Assembly (NCBI GenBank): GCA_963780045.1
Contig: CAVZZZ010000001.1
Coordinates: 3,596,001-3,660,000 of the forward strand
DNA: 64,000 nt
Direction of reading: 5' to 3'
DNA from: JANXQG01 sp963780045
GTDB taxonomy: Bacteria > Planctomycetota > Planctomycetia > Pirellulales > Thermoguttaceae
The notes under the pieces: generated by a model
Database searches by the model: none
What the model saw: the letters and a program-made list of their open reading frames with translations, nothing else
Told to the model about the DNA's origin: nothing
Program-made: the position numbers and the translations under genes
Part shown: in pieces, positions 37,957 through 47,987 of the stretch
Layout: each line of letters starts with the position of its first letter
Numbering within the stretch: the first letter of the stretch is position 1

Positions 37957-40218
37957 TCATTTGACGTTTTCCAAATCGCCCCCCAACCGCACCGCCTCCC
38001 CGCGCTTCAAGTCGATCGCGACCGTCTTTTCGCCATACCGCACCACGCCGTGCGTGCCGCCGACGGAGCGGATTTCGGCCGAGGCCAGCTTGCCGTCCTT
38101 CCAGGCGATATCGACCTCGAACCCGCCGCGGGCGCGGAGGCCTTTCACGCTGCCCGTGGGCCACGCCTTGGGCAGCGCGGGCAACAGCTCGATCTCGCCG
38201 GTGTGCGACTGCAAGAGCATCTCGCAGACGCCGGCGGTGTAGCCGAAATTGCCGTCGATCTGAAAGGGCGGATGCGCGTCGAAGAGATTGGCATACAGCC
38301 CGCCGCCGTTTTCCATGTTCACGCGCGAATCGCCGACGAGGCGCATGAGGTTGCCGATCAGCTTGTACGCCCGGTCGCCGTCGTGCAGGCGTGCCCAGAG
38401 GTTGATCTTCCAGGCGGTGCTCCAACCGGTGCTTACGTCGCCGCGGGCATCCAGCGAGACCCGCGCGGCTTTCGCCAGCTCCGGCGTGCCGCGGAGCGTG
38501 ATCTGCCTGCCCGGATATACGGCCACCAAGTGCGAAAGATGGCGGTGCGTGTCGTGCGGATCGTCGCGATCGACCATCCATTCCTGCAACTGGCCCCAGC
38601 GGCCGATCTTCGGCACCAGCAGCTTCGCCCACTTGGCGGCCAGCAGATCGCGGAACTCTTTGTCAACACCCAACGCATCGGCCGCTTCGATCGTGTTCGT
38701 GAACAGGTCCCAGACAAGCTCTTGATCGAAGGAAACGCCGTCCTCCACCGGCCCATGTTCGGGCGAGTAGCCCTTCGGGCAGACGAGCGTGCCGTCGGGC
38801 AGCGCCTTGAGCCGATCGAGCCAGAACTCGCAGATTTCCTTCATCATCGGGTAGGCCCGATTGCGGAGATAGTCCTTGTCCAACGTGAAAGCATAGTGGT
38901 CCCAAAGGTTCTGCGCGCACCAGGCGCTGCTGGAGGGAATCCACTCCCAGGTCGAGCCGCCGAAAATGCCGTTTTCGGCGTGCATCGTCCAGCCCCGCGT
39001 GTGGAAAATGGCCTTGGTCTCCTCCGCGCGGACGCCGCGGATCGACCAGAGCCAATCGGCATAGGGCTGGAAACACTCGCCGAGGTTCGCCTCGTCGGCC
39101 GGCCAGTAGTTCATCTGCACATTGACGTCGGTATGGCAGTCGCTCCGCCACGGCGGATGGTTGCTGTTGTTCCACTTGCCTTGCAGATTCGCCGGCAGCC
39201 CGCCCGGCCGCGAGGAGGAAATCATCAAATAGCGGCCGTATTGGAAGAGCAGCGCCTCGAGGCCGTGATCGGGACCTTGGGTTTTGAGGTTGGCGAGGCG
39301 TTGGTCTGTCGGGAGTTTTTCCTTGGCGGGGTCGGAACCGAGATTGAGGGAGACGCGGTCGAAGAGCCCATGATCACCGCCAAGCAGGTCGAGAACGATA
39401 TCGCGAGGTTCCATTTTGGCCGCCTTGTCTAAGCGCTCAGTAATCGCACGGTGTGGATCTCCGCCTCGCCAGTTCCTGCCGCGGTCGCGCACGAAGTCCG
39501 TACCGGCATCAACAAACAACTTCAAGCTCCGCACATTCCTAAACCAGATCCTGTTTCTATCCTTTTCTCGCAGTAGTTGCCCACCCACATTTACAATTCG
39601 CACCTGCGACCCGTAATGCAGCGCAACGTTGTATTGTCTCGTTCCTTCGTACTTGAACCCGGAAAATGTTCCCGCTGCCGAAATCCGATCGTGGTCCACC
39701 GTGACTTTACCATCGTGAGCGTCGGCAAACGAAGTAATTCCTGAGAGAGGGCAATCGTCGCGCGAGTTCACTTTGTTTGCGAAGAATTCAAAACACAACA
39801 CGTCGGCAGAACGGCATACAAAGGCGGTACGATGGTACTCGACACCTCCGCTTTGGAATTCGACCTTATGGAAGGCGGCTCCCACGTCGAGATATCTGCG
39901 GTAGTTCGTTACCGGCCCGTGGTCAATATCGACGTATATATCACCGGCGTTCTGATACGCCCCCGTATCCTTTTCGTCGCCGATCCAAAAGCTCTCTTCG
40001 TTGAACTGGATGTGCTCTTCGGGCACGGTACCGTAGATCATCGCAGCCAGCCGGCCATTGCCGATCGGCAGCGCTGCCCGCTCCCAATTCGCCGCCGGTT
40101 TGTCGTACCAGAGCTTCAGGTCTTCGGCGGAGGCGTTGAAGTTCACAGCGAAGGCGCGCGTAAGAAGTGCAAGTGAGTAGCACACGAAGGTAACTAAACC
40201 GAATGCGCCCGCGTTCAC
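37957..40218 (-). CDS. GH95-family glycoside hydrolase (alpha-L-fucosidase/galactosidase type), secreted
   Basis: 753 residues from a GTG at 40218, giving a signal peptide (NAGAFGLVTFVCYSLALLTRAFA). The N-terminal GH95 domain contains LPIGNGRLAAMIYGTVPEEH and IQFNEESFWIG; the (alpha/alpha)6 region has NYWPADEANLGECFQPYADW, GGSTWEWIPSSSAW and HRHLSHLVAVYPG. The C-terminal region has PPFQIDGNFGYTAGVCEMLLQS. GH95 enzymes remove terminal alpha-1,2-fucose or alpha-galactose. It lies downstream of the sulfatase on the same strand, with a large hairpin in the gap. It is intact over 2.2 kb. Confidence 0.9.
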   Translation of the reverse strand: MNAGAFGLVTFVCYSLALLTRAFAVNFNASAEDLKLWYDKPAANWERAALPIGNGRLAAMIYGTVPEEHIQFNEESFWIGDEKDTGAYQNAGDIYVDIDHGPVTNYRRYLDVGAAFHKVEFQSGGVEYHRTAFVCRSADVLCFEFFANKVNSRDDCPLSGITSFADAHDGKVTVDHDRISAAGTFSGFKYEGTRQYNVALHYGSQVRIVNVGGQLLREKDRNRIWFRNVRSLKLFVDAGTDFVRDRGRNWRGGDPHRAITERLDKAAKMEPRDIVLDLLGGDHGLFDRVSLNLGSDPAKEKLPTDQRLANLKTQGPDHGLEALLFQYGRYLMISSSRPGGLPANLQGKWNNSNHPPWRSDCHTDVNVQMNYWPADEANLGECFQPYADWLWSIRGVRAEETKAIFHTRGWTMHAENGIFGGSTWEWIPSSSAWCAQNLWDHYAFTLDKDYLRNRAYPMMKEICEFWLDRLKALPDGTLVCPKGYSPEHGPVEDGVSFDQELVWDLFTNTIEAADALGVDKEFRDLLAAKWAKLLVPKIGRWGQLQEWMVDRDDPHDTHRHLSHLVAVYPGRQITLRGTPELAKAARVSLDARGDVSTGWSTAWKINLWARLHDGDRAYKLIGNLMRLVGDSRVNMENGGGLYANLFDAHPPFQIDGNFGYTAGVCEMLLQSHTGEIELLPALPKAWPTGSVKGLRARGGFEVDIAWKDGKLASAEIRSVGGTHGVVRYGEKTVAIDLKRGEAVRLGGDLENVK

Positions 40219-40232
40219 CCGTTTACGGCATT

Positions 40233-40420
40233 CGGATGCCTCCGGCTTGCCCGGTGGTATTTCACGTTTCGAACTACATCGCCGCCTCCCGCAATCCCTC
40301 TTTTCCCAATCTCCGGCGACGGCGGAGCCGTCACCGGAGATTGGGAAACGTTTGCGGGAAGGAGCCGCCATTTTGTAGCAACAAACGTAAACATCCGCCG
40401 GGCAAGCCGGTGGCATTGAC
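40233..40420. repeat. Large nested inverted repeat between sulfatase and GH95 genes
   Basis: The outer arms gcctccggcttgcccggtgg and ccgccgggcaagccggtggc, middle arms around cctcccgcaa/ttgcggga, and an inner hairpin tttcccaatctccgg/ccggagattgggaaa together form a hairpin of about 190 nt. It begins 15 bases before the GH95 start codon. Confidence 0.75.
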
Positions 40421-40450
40421 GCACCCAGACCCTTCTGCGCCTGCGCATGA

Positions 40451-41974
40451 CTATTTCTCCTTCGGCCCGTAATGCGCCCTGTACCACGCGGCGGTCTTCG
40501 GCGGGCCGCCGACATCGCTGTTGGGCTGGCTGGCGGCGAATTCGTCGTTGTCCTGCACTTCCTTCTTGAGCCGGTACAGCTCCTTTTTTAACCCGGCCAC
40601 AAGCGCCGCAGACGCCGCATCGCTATAGATGTTGTGCAGCTCGTGCGGGTCGTGGATGAGGTCGTAGCATTCCCACTGGTCCTTCTTCCAGAAGTAGATC
40701 AGCTTGTGCGTCTCGGTCCGCACGCCGTAGTGCGCCCGCGTGTTGTGGTCGCCCGGATCGTGGTAGTAGCGGTAGTACCAGCTCTTCCGCCAGTCGGCCG
40801 GATGCTCGCCGCGCAACAGCGGCAGGACGCTGCGGCCTTGCATGTCCTTGGGCACCGCCGCGCCGGCGATCTGTAAAAACGTGGGCGCGAAATCGACGTT
40901 CAGCACCATCTCCCTGACCGCGCCATTCTGGTCGCCCGCGCCGCCCGGCTTGATCACGCCGGGCCAGCGGATGAGAAACGGCATGCGGATCGACTCCTCG
41001 TAGAAGAACCGCTTGTCGAACCAGCCGTGGTCGCCCAGGAAAAAGCCCTGGTCGCTGGTGTAGATGACCACCGTATTCTTGGCAAGGCCGCTGTCGTCCA
41101 GGAACTTCAAGAGCCGGCCGACGTTGTCGTCGATGGAGGCGACGCAGCGGAGATAGTCCTTGATGAACCGCTCGTACTTCCATTTCAGCAGGTCGTCCTC
41201 GCTCAGGCCCGGCGGCGGATCGGCCTTGAGGTCGCTGTGGGTGAGGTCGCGGCCGACGCGCATCGTCGCTTCACGGGCGGCGTCGGTGCGGGTGGAGTAG
41301 TCGTCGCGGAGCGTGGATGGTTCGGGAATGTCCTCGCCGTCGTACATTTCGGCGTGCTTGTCGTCGGGAATCCAGTTGCGGTGCGGGGCCTTATGGTGGC
41401 ACATGAGGAAGAACGGTTTGTCCGTCGGCCGATTCTTGATAATGTCGATCGCCTCGTCGGTGATGATGTCGGTGATGTAGCCCTGATACTTGTGTCGGCC
41501 GTTGGCGTCCCACATGACCGGGTTCATGTAATCGCCCTGGCCCGGCAGGACGAGCCAGCGGTCGAAGCCGGTGGGCACGGTACCTAGGTGCCACTTGCCG
41601 AGCATGGCCGTATAATAACCGGCGGCCTGCAGGTCCTTGGCCACGTTGGGGGCCTCCGGGTCGATGCAATTAAAGACCGGCACGCCGTTTTTGTGGCTGT
41701 ACTTGCCCGTCAGGATGCATGCGCGGCTGGGCGTGCAGATCGAATTGACGCAAAAGCAGTTTTCCAGCCGAAGGCCTTCGCGGGCGATGCGATCGAGGTT
41801 CGGCGTCTTGTTGATGCGGCTGCCGTAGGCGCTGATCGCGTGGGCCGCATGGTCGTCCGCCATGATGTAGAGGATGTTCGGGTGGTTGTGTGGCTGGCCA
41901 CGCGAGGTTTCGCCCAGGGCAAGGGACAAAACGATGGCGGCAGCGACGGTTGCGATGTTTGCGGGAATGTGCAT
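40451..41974 (-). CDS. Secreted type I sulfatase
   Basis: 507 residues from the ATG at 41974, with a signal peptide (ATVAAAIVLSLALGETSRG). The formylglycine signature is C-T-P-S-R in NSICTPSRACILTGKYSH. Metal ligands are in ILYIMADDHAAH (DD) and TSDQGFFLGDHGWFDK (DQ...). It needs the formylglycine-generating enzyme, which is not in this window. With GH95 and GH5 it suggests attack on sulfated, fucose-containing polysaccharide. It is the first gene of the sulfatase-GH95 pair. Confidence 0.92.
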   Translation of the reverse strand: MHIPANIATVAAAIVLSLALGETSRGQPHNHPNILYIMADDHAAHAISAYGSRINKTPNLDRIAREGLRLENCFCVNSICTPSRACILTGKYSHKNGVPVFNCIDPEAPNVAKDLQAAGYYTAMLGKWHLGTVPTGFDRWLVLPGQGDYMNPVMWDANGRHKYQGYITDIITDEAIDIIKNRPTDKPFFLMCHHKAPHRNWIPDDKHAEMYDGEDIPEPSTLRDDYSTRTDAAREATMRVGRDLTHSDLKADPPPGLSEDDLLKWKYERFIKDYLRCVASIDDNVGRLLKFLDDSGLAKNTVVIYTSDQGFFLGDHGWFDKRFFYEESIRMPFLIRWPGVIKPGGAGDQNGAVREMVLNVDFAPTFLQIAGAAVPKDMQGRSVLPLLRGEHPADWRKSWYYRYYHDPGDHNTRAHYGVRTETHKLIYFWKKDQWECYDLIHDPHELHNIYSDAASAALVAGLKKELYRLKKEVQDNDEFAASQPNSDVGGPPKTAAWYRAHYGPKEK

Positions 41975-42016
41975 GGTTCGTCTTAGGCGTAGTATCGCAA
42001 TAAGTTGAGCGATCAC

Positions 42017-42099
42017 GGGTGGCACGTCCTGAGCTTCAAGCGAAGGGCGTGTTTGTCGAGTTCACACGCCCTTCGCCTGAAGCTCAGAGCGTGCCACCC
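42017..42099. repeat. Palindromic repeat upstream of the sulfatase gene (GGGTGGCACG...)
   Basis: gggtggcacgtcctgagctt and its complement-like partner ctgaagctcagagcgtgcca enclose cgaagggcgtg/cacgcccttcg. It is an 83-base imperfect hairpin typical of dispersed planctomycete repeats. Confidence 0.75.
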
Positions 42100-42172
42100 C
42101 GGTTTTGGGGAAGGGGCAAACCGTTTGCCGAGGGCCTCGCGCGCGGCCTCTTCCTCACCCGCCCGCGTTGGC

Positions 42173-44586
42173 CTACTGCGCGAAGATCAGCCCCATGCCC
42201 GAACAATTGTTGTCGTCGCCGCGGCCGGCGATGCCGATGGCGGGCGAACCGTCTCCGCCGACGGTCACTGGCGGGAGGTCGCCGCCGCCGCCGACCCACG
42301 GCGATTCGTACTTGTCGTCCGGATCGAGACGGCCGTCCTTGATCTTCATGAAGGTCACGGAGAAGCCGTCCAGGGCCGCCACCGACTTTGCGGTGATCGC
42401 GCCGACGGCATAGCCGTGCCTCGCCTTGACGCGAATCTTGCGGCCATTGACTTTGCCGTGCTGGTCGCCCAGCACTTCCTTGCCGTGCTCATCCACAAAG
42501 ACGGGGCGGACCGCGGAAACGATGTCGTTCGCGGCCCACTTGCCCAGCCCGACCTCGAAGCCGACGAGCATGCCCTTGTCCGGGGCCGTATCGCGAAACT
42601 GCGGTCCGGCGCCGCCGAAGATCCGTTCCGAACCGCCCGCCCGTTGCACGGCCGAGTTGCCGCGCAGTGCAGACCGTCCGTGTAGTTGCCGCGGGAAGGG
42701 AGTGACCGCCGGGGCCGCCGAACGCGCGCCGGCGTTGTGGATTGGGGACCCCATATTCACGATTTCCACGCCGCAAAGGCCGCAGGTACCTGCTGCGTGG
42801 TGCCCGCGACGGTGATCGTTTGGGTCGAGCCGGTCAGCCCTGTGACTTCGATGAAGTTGCCGGATTGATGCGATGCGGAGTTCGTGCTGGTGATCGACGT
42901 GTAGCCGGTCGGCGCGCTGCCTTCCGAAGCATAGTAATACGTCTTTTTGTTGACGGTCACTTTGCAGTTGTATCCCGGCATTTGATCGCCGACGTAGATG
43001 TACATCGTGTACCGCGAGTAAGGAACGCGGCTGACGGTCATGGTGATGGGCTTGAAATCGTGGGCGGTTACGTAGCCATTGAGCAACCGGTTGGCGCTGC
43101 CCGTGCTCCAGGTATTGATAGCGCCCTTGACCGTAAACGTGGCGGTGCTTCTGGCGCCGGAGTTGTCGACCAGCGGTGTTGCGCTAAAGTCGAATCCCGA
43201 CACGTTATTCCAATTGCTCATAGGCGCCACTCCTGCCTGGCCGAAAACCGGTCCAGCATTGCCGTTGAAATGGATGCCAATGCTGCCGGCCGCGGGAGCG
43301 GGACGCGATTCGCCGCCGCCGACTACGCTCGACGTATTCGGCGCGTGCGCCGGCATGTGCGGGGTCGCAAGCGCAACACTGTCTTGCCAGTTGTCCGAAG
43401 TCGCCCGTTTGCCGTCTTTACTGGTGGAAACAGTCTGGTGCAGCAGCGAGACCGTGGTTATTCCTTTCCTTAGAGCGATTTCACCGCTGGCCACGCCGTT
43501 TTCAATCTTCAGTTTAAGCGTGTGGCAGCCGTGCATGGCGGCGAGCGAATCCGATGGCTTGGGCTTGGTGGAAGCCACGCTTGCGCCGACGTAGCGGAAC
43601 TCGACCGACTTGATTTTCTGCAACGGATCGACAAGCGGAGCAGTAACGTGGATCGTCATGCCGTCGTCGCCGTTCTTCGTGGCGGTCAATTCGGGCTTGC
43701 CAAGCCGCCCTTGCATCAACCGGACGACGGCCTGCGTGGGGACGGCGAAGCTGATATTCTGGCTGTCTTCGCCCTCGACGCGCGACACCGCCACGCCCAT
43801 CAGCCGGCCTTCGTCATCGACCACGGGACCGCCGCTGTTGCCGTGGTTCAGCGCCGCATCGAGCTGAACCTTTGAAAGATTGCCGTCGTCGTCGTTGCGG
43901 AGGCTGGAAACCGATCCTTTTCCAACAGTGATTGCCGGACTGCGCTTGCCGGTGGCAAGGTAGTCGCCCAAGGGGAAGCCGAAGGTATGAATCGGCATCG
44001 TCTCGATGGGCTGCGGGGAGTTGATGTACTTGATCGGCTTGAGCGACCGTTTGACACCCTTAGCCGTGATGACAGCCAAATCCGCGTCCGGGTCGACGGC
44101 CACCAGATTGCCGGTCGCCGACTCCTCGTCCTTCATTCCACTTTGAAAGACCGCCGTCACTTGGGTGTCCTTGTATTCGTGGACGACGACGTGCGCTGAA
44201 TAGCGGGGCTGCTCCTCCTCCTGCTGCTGCGGGAAGCCCGGCATGACCGGCAGAGGCGGCGCGAATCGTGGACCGAAGCCGGGCATTCCCCGCCCATGCC
44301 TACCCCCGCCGCGCAGCCCGGAGCGCGGTTCACGTGTGACGACGATCTCGGCAACCTTCGGTTCGACGACGTGACGGTTGGTGACGATATAGGCCGTATC
44401 GCCATCGACGTGGACGACGAACCCTGAGCCGCTGCCCTCCATGTCTCCTGCCTTGATCTTCACGAAAACCGTGGCCGCTTTTATGTCCGCCACCAGTTGA
44501 GGTGAAAGGGCCTGCTGAGACTGTGCGGTGATCGGCAGGCATGTAAGCAATACAACCGTGACAGCCGTCGAACTTAGGCGTCGCAT
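42173..44586 (-). CDS. HtrA-like trypsin protease with C-terminal planctomycete surface domain, one frameshift
   Basis: About 800 residues. A signal peptide (TAVTVVLLTCLPITAQSQ) precedes a trypsin-like domain with His in IVTNRHVVEP, Asp in DPDADLAVI and Ser in LNHGNSGGPVVDD. A Gly/Pro/Gln-rich insert (GRHGRGMPGFGPRF) follows the His block. After the protease come beta-rich segments, then, beyond a shift near 42770 (one G), a segment with GSERIFGGAGPQFRDTAPDKG and GFEVGLGKWAANDIVSAVRP that I know as a recurrent planctomycete C-terminal domain. No PDZ domain is obvious. It is probably an envelope protease or sensor. Confidence 0.82.
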
Positions 44587-44733
44587 CGAATCATACTCCA
44601 GCGGGACGGATGATCGGGCGAAAGAGGACTGGGGTTCCGCCCCAGCGGCGGCTACGGCCCCCGACCCCTGAACGAGTACCCATTCTACTTCGGCGGGTGG
44701 TCGATTGCAAGGGGCACGGATGTGTCGGTAACT

Positions 44734-45936
44734 TCACAAACGAATAAACACCCTTCGCTTGTAGAGGAAATGGGCGAAGGCGAATACGAGGAACAGGCTG
44801 ACAAGGGCCAATACCAGCGGGCCGCAAGCGCCGAATAGCTTGTTCAGATCGCCGCCGGCGATCCGCCGGGCGATGTCGTTGAAGATGCCCAAACCGCTCA
44901 CCACGTAGATCGTGATCGGGTTCACGCCGATCCAGACGAAGGGCGCGGCCCAGCGCCTCCAGCCCGCGACATTGATGACCAGGTAGAAGGAGGCGAGCAA
45001 AAGGCTGCTGTAGCCGCAGGTCACGAGGACAAACGACGACGTCCAGATCTTCTTGATGACCGGGAACAAGAGCCATTGAGGCACGTGGACCTGATAGGTC
45101 CAAAACCATCCGGCCCAAAGCCATCCGGCATGCACGAGGAGTACGCCAGCGACCGCCAGAAGGAGCGCCTTTTGCCAGGGCAGTTGCTTGCCGCTGCGGA
45201 GCAACATGCCCGCGAAAACGCCCAAGAGGCAGTTGGCGATTGCCGGCAGTGTGCTCAGCAAGCCTTCGGGATCGTGGTCGCTGCCGGCAGGATACTTGCG
45301 AAGCGGCAAATAATGCGCGTCGATCCAATTGCACAGATTCTTGCCCTCGTCATAGACGCCGGCGTCACCGCCCGGCACCGGCACGAAGGCCATTAAGGCC
45401 CAGTAACCGATGAGCAGGGCTAGACAACAAGCGAGCCGGCCGCGGAGACCGAAAAAGACAAAAATCAGCCCGGCGAAGAGATACGCCAGGGCAATGCGCT
45501 GCAGGACGCCCAGGAGCCGGATGTCCTCGAACTGCTTGGAAAAGCCGCCGTAGTAAAAGATTCCCAAAGCGAACAGCAGCGCGGTGCGCCGCACGATACG
45601 AACTACGGCGGCGGCGCGTCCCTTCTCGTCGATGATCCGCTGCAGCGAGAAGACGAGCGAAACCCCCACGATGAACACGAACATGGGGAAGATCAGGTCC
45701 TCGAAGTGGAAACCCTGCCAAGAAACGTGTTCAAGTTGCCGGTGGAAGATGCCAACGACGCTTTTGTTGGACTCGCTGCCTTTGTCGAGCGCGGTCTGCC
45801 CGCTGTTGCGAAGCCTGGCCACTGCATTGACCAGTCCGTCGGCGCCGACGATCCAAAACATATCGAAGCCGCGCAGGGCGTCGAGCGAAAGGAGGCGGGC
45901 GGGTAAATTTGTTTTTGGTGTTGCGCCGGAACTCAT
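44734..45936 (-). CDS. DUF5009/heparan-alpha-glucosaminide N-acetyltransferase-like membrane protein
   Basis: 400 residues with about ten TM helices. Family landmarks: RLLSLDALRGFDMFWIVGAD at the N-terminus, FHFEDLIFPMFVFIVGVSLVFS and GLLSTLPAIANCLLGVFAGMLL. Relatives transfer acetyl groups to amino sugars across the membrane. It starts 15 bases after the sialate O-acetylesterase gene, and the pairing of an esterase with an acyltransferase-like protein suggests handling of acetylated sugars. Confidence 0.87.
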   Translation of the reverse strand: MSSGATPKTNLPARLLSLDALRGFDMFWIVGADGLVNAVARLRNSGQTALDKGSESNKSVVGIFHRQLEHVSWQGFHFEDLIFPMFVFIVGVSLVFSLQRIIDEKGRAAAVVRIVRRTALLFALGIFYYGGFSKQFEDIRLLGVLQRIALAYLFAGLIFVFFGLRGRLACCLALLIGYWALMAFVPVPGGDAGVYDEGKNLCNWIDAHYLPLRKYPAGSDHDPEGLLSTLPAIANCLLGVFAGMLLRSGKQLPWQKALLLAVAGVLLVHAGWLWAGWFWTYQVHVPQWLLFPVIKKIWTSSFVLVTCGYSSLLLASFYLVINVAGWRRWAAPFVWIGVNPITIYVVSGLGIFNDIARRIAGGDLNKLFGACGPLVLALVSLFLVFAFAHFLYKRRVFIRL

Positions 45937-45951
45937 GCGATAGCTTGATCC

Positions 45952-47316
45952 TTATTCTCCCGTGCCGCCGTGCCAGTCTTTCGTCTGGAACGGCGAGGCG
46001 GGCAGTCCCGCCTTGTTTTCGAGGTTCGGATTTGCCACCTTCTGCCAGCCGAAACGGACTTCGTTGGGCGAGACGACCTTGTCCGACGAGACAACGACCG
46101 TGTTGCCTTCAATCGTCGCCTCGGCGGGCACGAAGTCTCCATCCGCGCCGGCGATCTCGAACTCGCTCAGCGGCTTGCCGTCGCGCGATTTCAGTCCGCC
46201 GTCCACGTGGGCGAAGGAGAGCCGCACCTTGTTCCCCTCGACCTTCATTGATTTATACAGCGGCCCGGAGTAGACAACATCCTTGCCGTATGTCTTCGCC
46301 AGGGCCCACAGGGCCAGGCGGTTCCCGACATCGATCTTATCTTTTGGGTGGATGTCCTTGAGATTGCCAACCAGGTCAGTCGTCACCGCCATCCCGGTGC
46401 CGGGTATCTTCAAGCTGGCGACTTGGGCTTCCCAAAGCGGCGGCAGCATGCCCTTGCCGTATCCGGACCAAGGCGCGAGCTGGACAAAGTAGAAAGGGAA
46501 TTCGTATCCCCAGACTTTTCGCCAGCCGCCGATGAGGTCCTTCATTTTGTCCGCGTAGGCCATGCCGTTGCCCACGTTGGCCTCGCCTTGATACCAGATT
46601 GCGCCGCGAATGGCAAACGGCTCGATCGGGGCGATCATGCCGTTGTAGATGTCGCCTTGTTTCTTGCCGTCCGCGATAAAGCGCTCGATCGGCTGTCCTC
46701 CCCAGGCGCTTTCAATCAGGCCCACCGGCACGTCCAGTTCCTTGTGCAGCTTGAGGCCGAAGAAGTACAGGGCGGCGGAAAAACCGCCCCAGCCGCCCGC
46801 GGCGACCGTCTTGGGAGAGCAGCGTAACCAATGCGCCTTGACGTCTCGTGCCGGCTCGCGGCCTGCCGCTTTGGGCACGAGCAACAGGCGGATTTGCGGG
46901 TAGTTTGCCGCCGCGATTTCTTCTTTGGCCCCGGCGGTCGCGGAAATGCCCATCTCCATGTTCGACTGCCCGGAGCCGAGCCAGACCTCGCCGATTAGAA
47001 TGTCATCGAGTTCGATTTTGTTTTTGCCGTTGATCGTCATGCCATGCGGCTTGCCGTCGGCCTTGACGGCGGGCAGAACGACTTGCCAGTTGCCTTTTTC
47101 GTCGGCCTTGGTGGCGGCCGCGGCCTCGTCGAGCTTTACTTCGATCTTTTCGTCAGGATCTGCCCATCCCCAGATCGGCAGCGGGCGGTCTCGCTGCAGA
47201 ACCATGTGGCTGGCGATCACCTTGGGCAGCGTAACGTCGGCCCTGGCTGGTGACAGTGCGAAAGAGGCCAGCATTAGCAGGATGGAAGCAGAATAGCCTG
47301 AAAATCGCTTGAGCAT
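45952..47316 (-). CDS. Sialate O-acetylesterase-type SGNH hydrolase
   Basis: 454 residues with a signal peptide (SASILLMLASFALSPARA). The catalytic Ser is in WLGSGQSNMEM; the Asp/His pair lies in LKDIHPKDKIDVG; a further block is IRGAIWYQGEANVGNG. These enzymes deacetylate sialic acid or hemicellulosic sugars. It is the first gene of an operon with the DUF5009 protein, 15 bases apart. Intact. Confidence 0.9.
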   Translation of the reverse strand: MLKRFSGYSASILLMLASFALSPARADVTLPKVIASHMVLQRDRPLPIWGWADPDEKIEVKLDEAAAATKADEKGNWQVVLPAVKADGKPHGMTINGKNKIELDDILIGEVWLGSGQSNMEMGISATAGAKEEIAAANYPQIRLLLVPKAAGREPARDVKAHWLRCSPKTVAAGGWGGFSAALYFFGLKLHKELDVPVGLIESAWGGQPIERFIADGKKQGDIYNGMIAPIEPFAIRGAIWYQGEANVGNGMAYADKMKDLIGGWRKVWGYEFPFYFVQLAPWSGYGKGMLPPLWEAQVASLKIPGTGMAVTTDLVGNLKDIHPKDKIDVGNRLALWALAKTYGKDVVYSGPLYKSMKVEGNKVRLSFAHVDGGLKSRDGKPLSEFEIAGADGDFVPAEATIEGNTVVVSSDKVVSPNEVRFGWQKVANPNLENKAGLPASPFQTKDWHGGTGE

Positions 47317-47987
47317 GAAACGACCTCGAAGTTTGGCGGGGACGGAAGAAAGTTGCCACGGGCAGGTGCTATGACAACATTGTCTCTTGCGTTACGGCGC
47401 CCGTCAACCGGCGCGTCTCTCGATCCCGCTCTGCGCACTTGCACAAAGCCACAACGGACTTGCCGCGAGCTTTCCCGCCAAAGCAGCAAGGCGTTTCTGC
47501 CGGGGCATCGCGGAACTCAAGCGCACGCTATGCGATTGCACAATAGTTCAACGGATTTGTCGCGCACTGTTATGTCAAAATAGGAAAGCGCGTTCTTCGC
47601 GATATTTGGGCGTCGCCCCTTGACAATTGCGGCATCGGCGCCCTTACAATACTTGCGTAACGTCAATAGCGCGGCGGGTGCATTTTGCCGCGTACGACGA
47701 TGATTGAGCGGCCGAAACGGAATTTGCATCTGACGAGCGACATCCTGAATAATCTCTGCCGCACGGCCAGCGCCACGGTAAGCGCCTTTGAAGCTCGCTG
47801 AATTGTAACTCAATGCTAACAGCCGTTGAAAGGAGGCACGCCCCTCGCGTGCCGCCCAAGGCGGCCAGACGGTTTCGCGCGTAGCGGAAACCGTTGCACG
47901 CGAATGGCAGCGCGGCGAAATTGCAATTCGCCGCACAATCGCGAAACTCGATCTCTTAGATCGCACTTTAACTAAGGAGAGACAAAA
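47317..47987. other. Long divergent upstream region of the reductase/thiolase operon
   Basis: About 670 bases of lower GC without a convincing gene. It holds a predicted sigma-70-type promoter at 47620-47650 and short hairpins at 47868-47935 (acggtttcgcg...cggaaaccgt; gcggcgaaattgcaattcgccgc-type), and ends with a strong AAGGAG site before 47988. Confidence 0.45.
47620..47650 (+). promoter_or_regulatory. Predicted sigma-70-type promoter
   Basis: TTGACA at 47620-47625 and TTACAA/TACAAT at 47644-47650, spaced 18-19 bases. It would give a leader of about 330 nt before the reductase gene. The prediction rests on sequence match only. Confidence 0.35.

Noticed and set aside
47517..47966. Minus-strand open frame upstream of the reductase gene
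   Set aside because: Composition unlike neighbours, overlaps hairpins and a predicted promoter, no homologue known.
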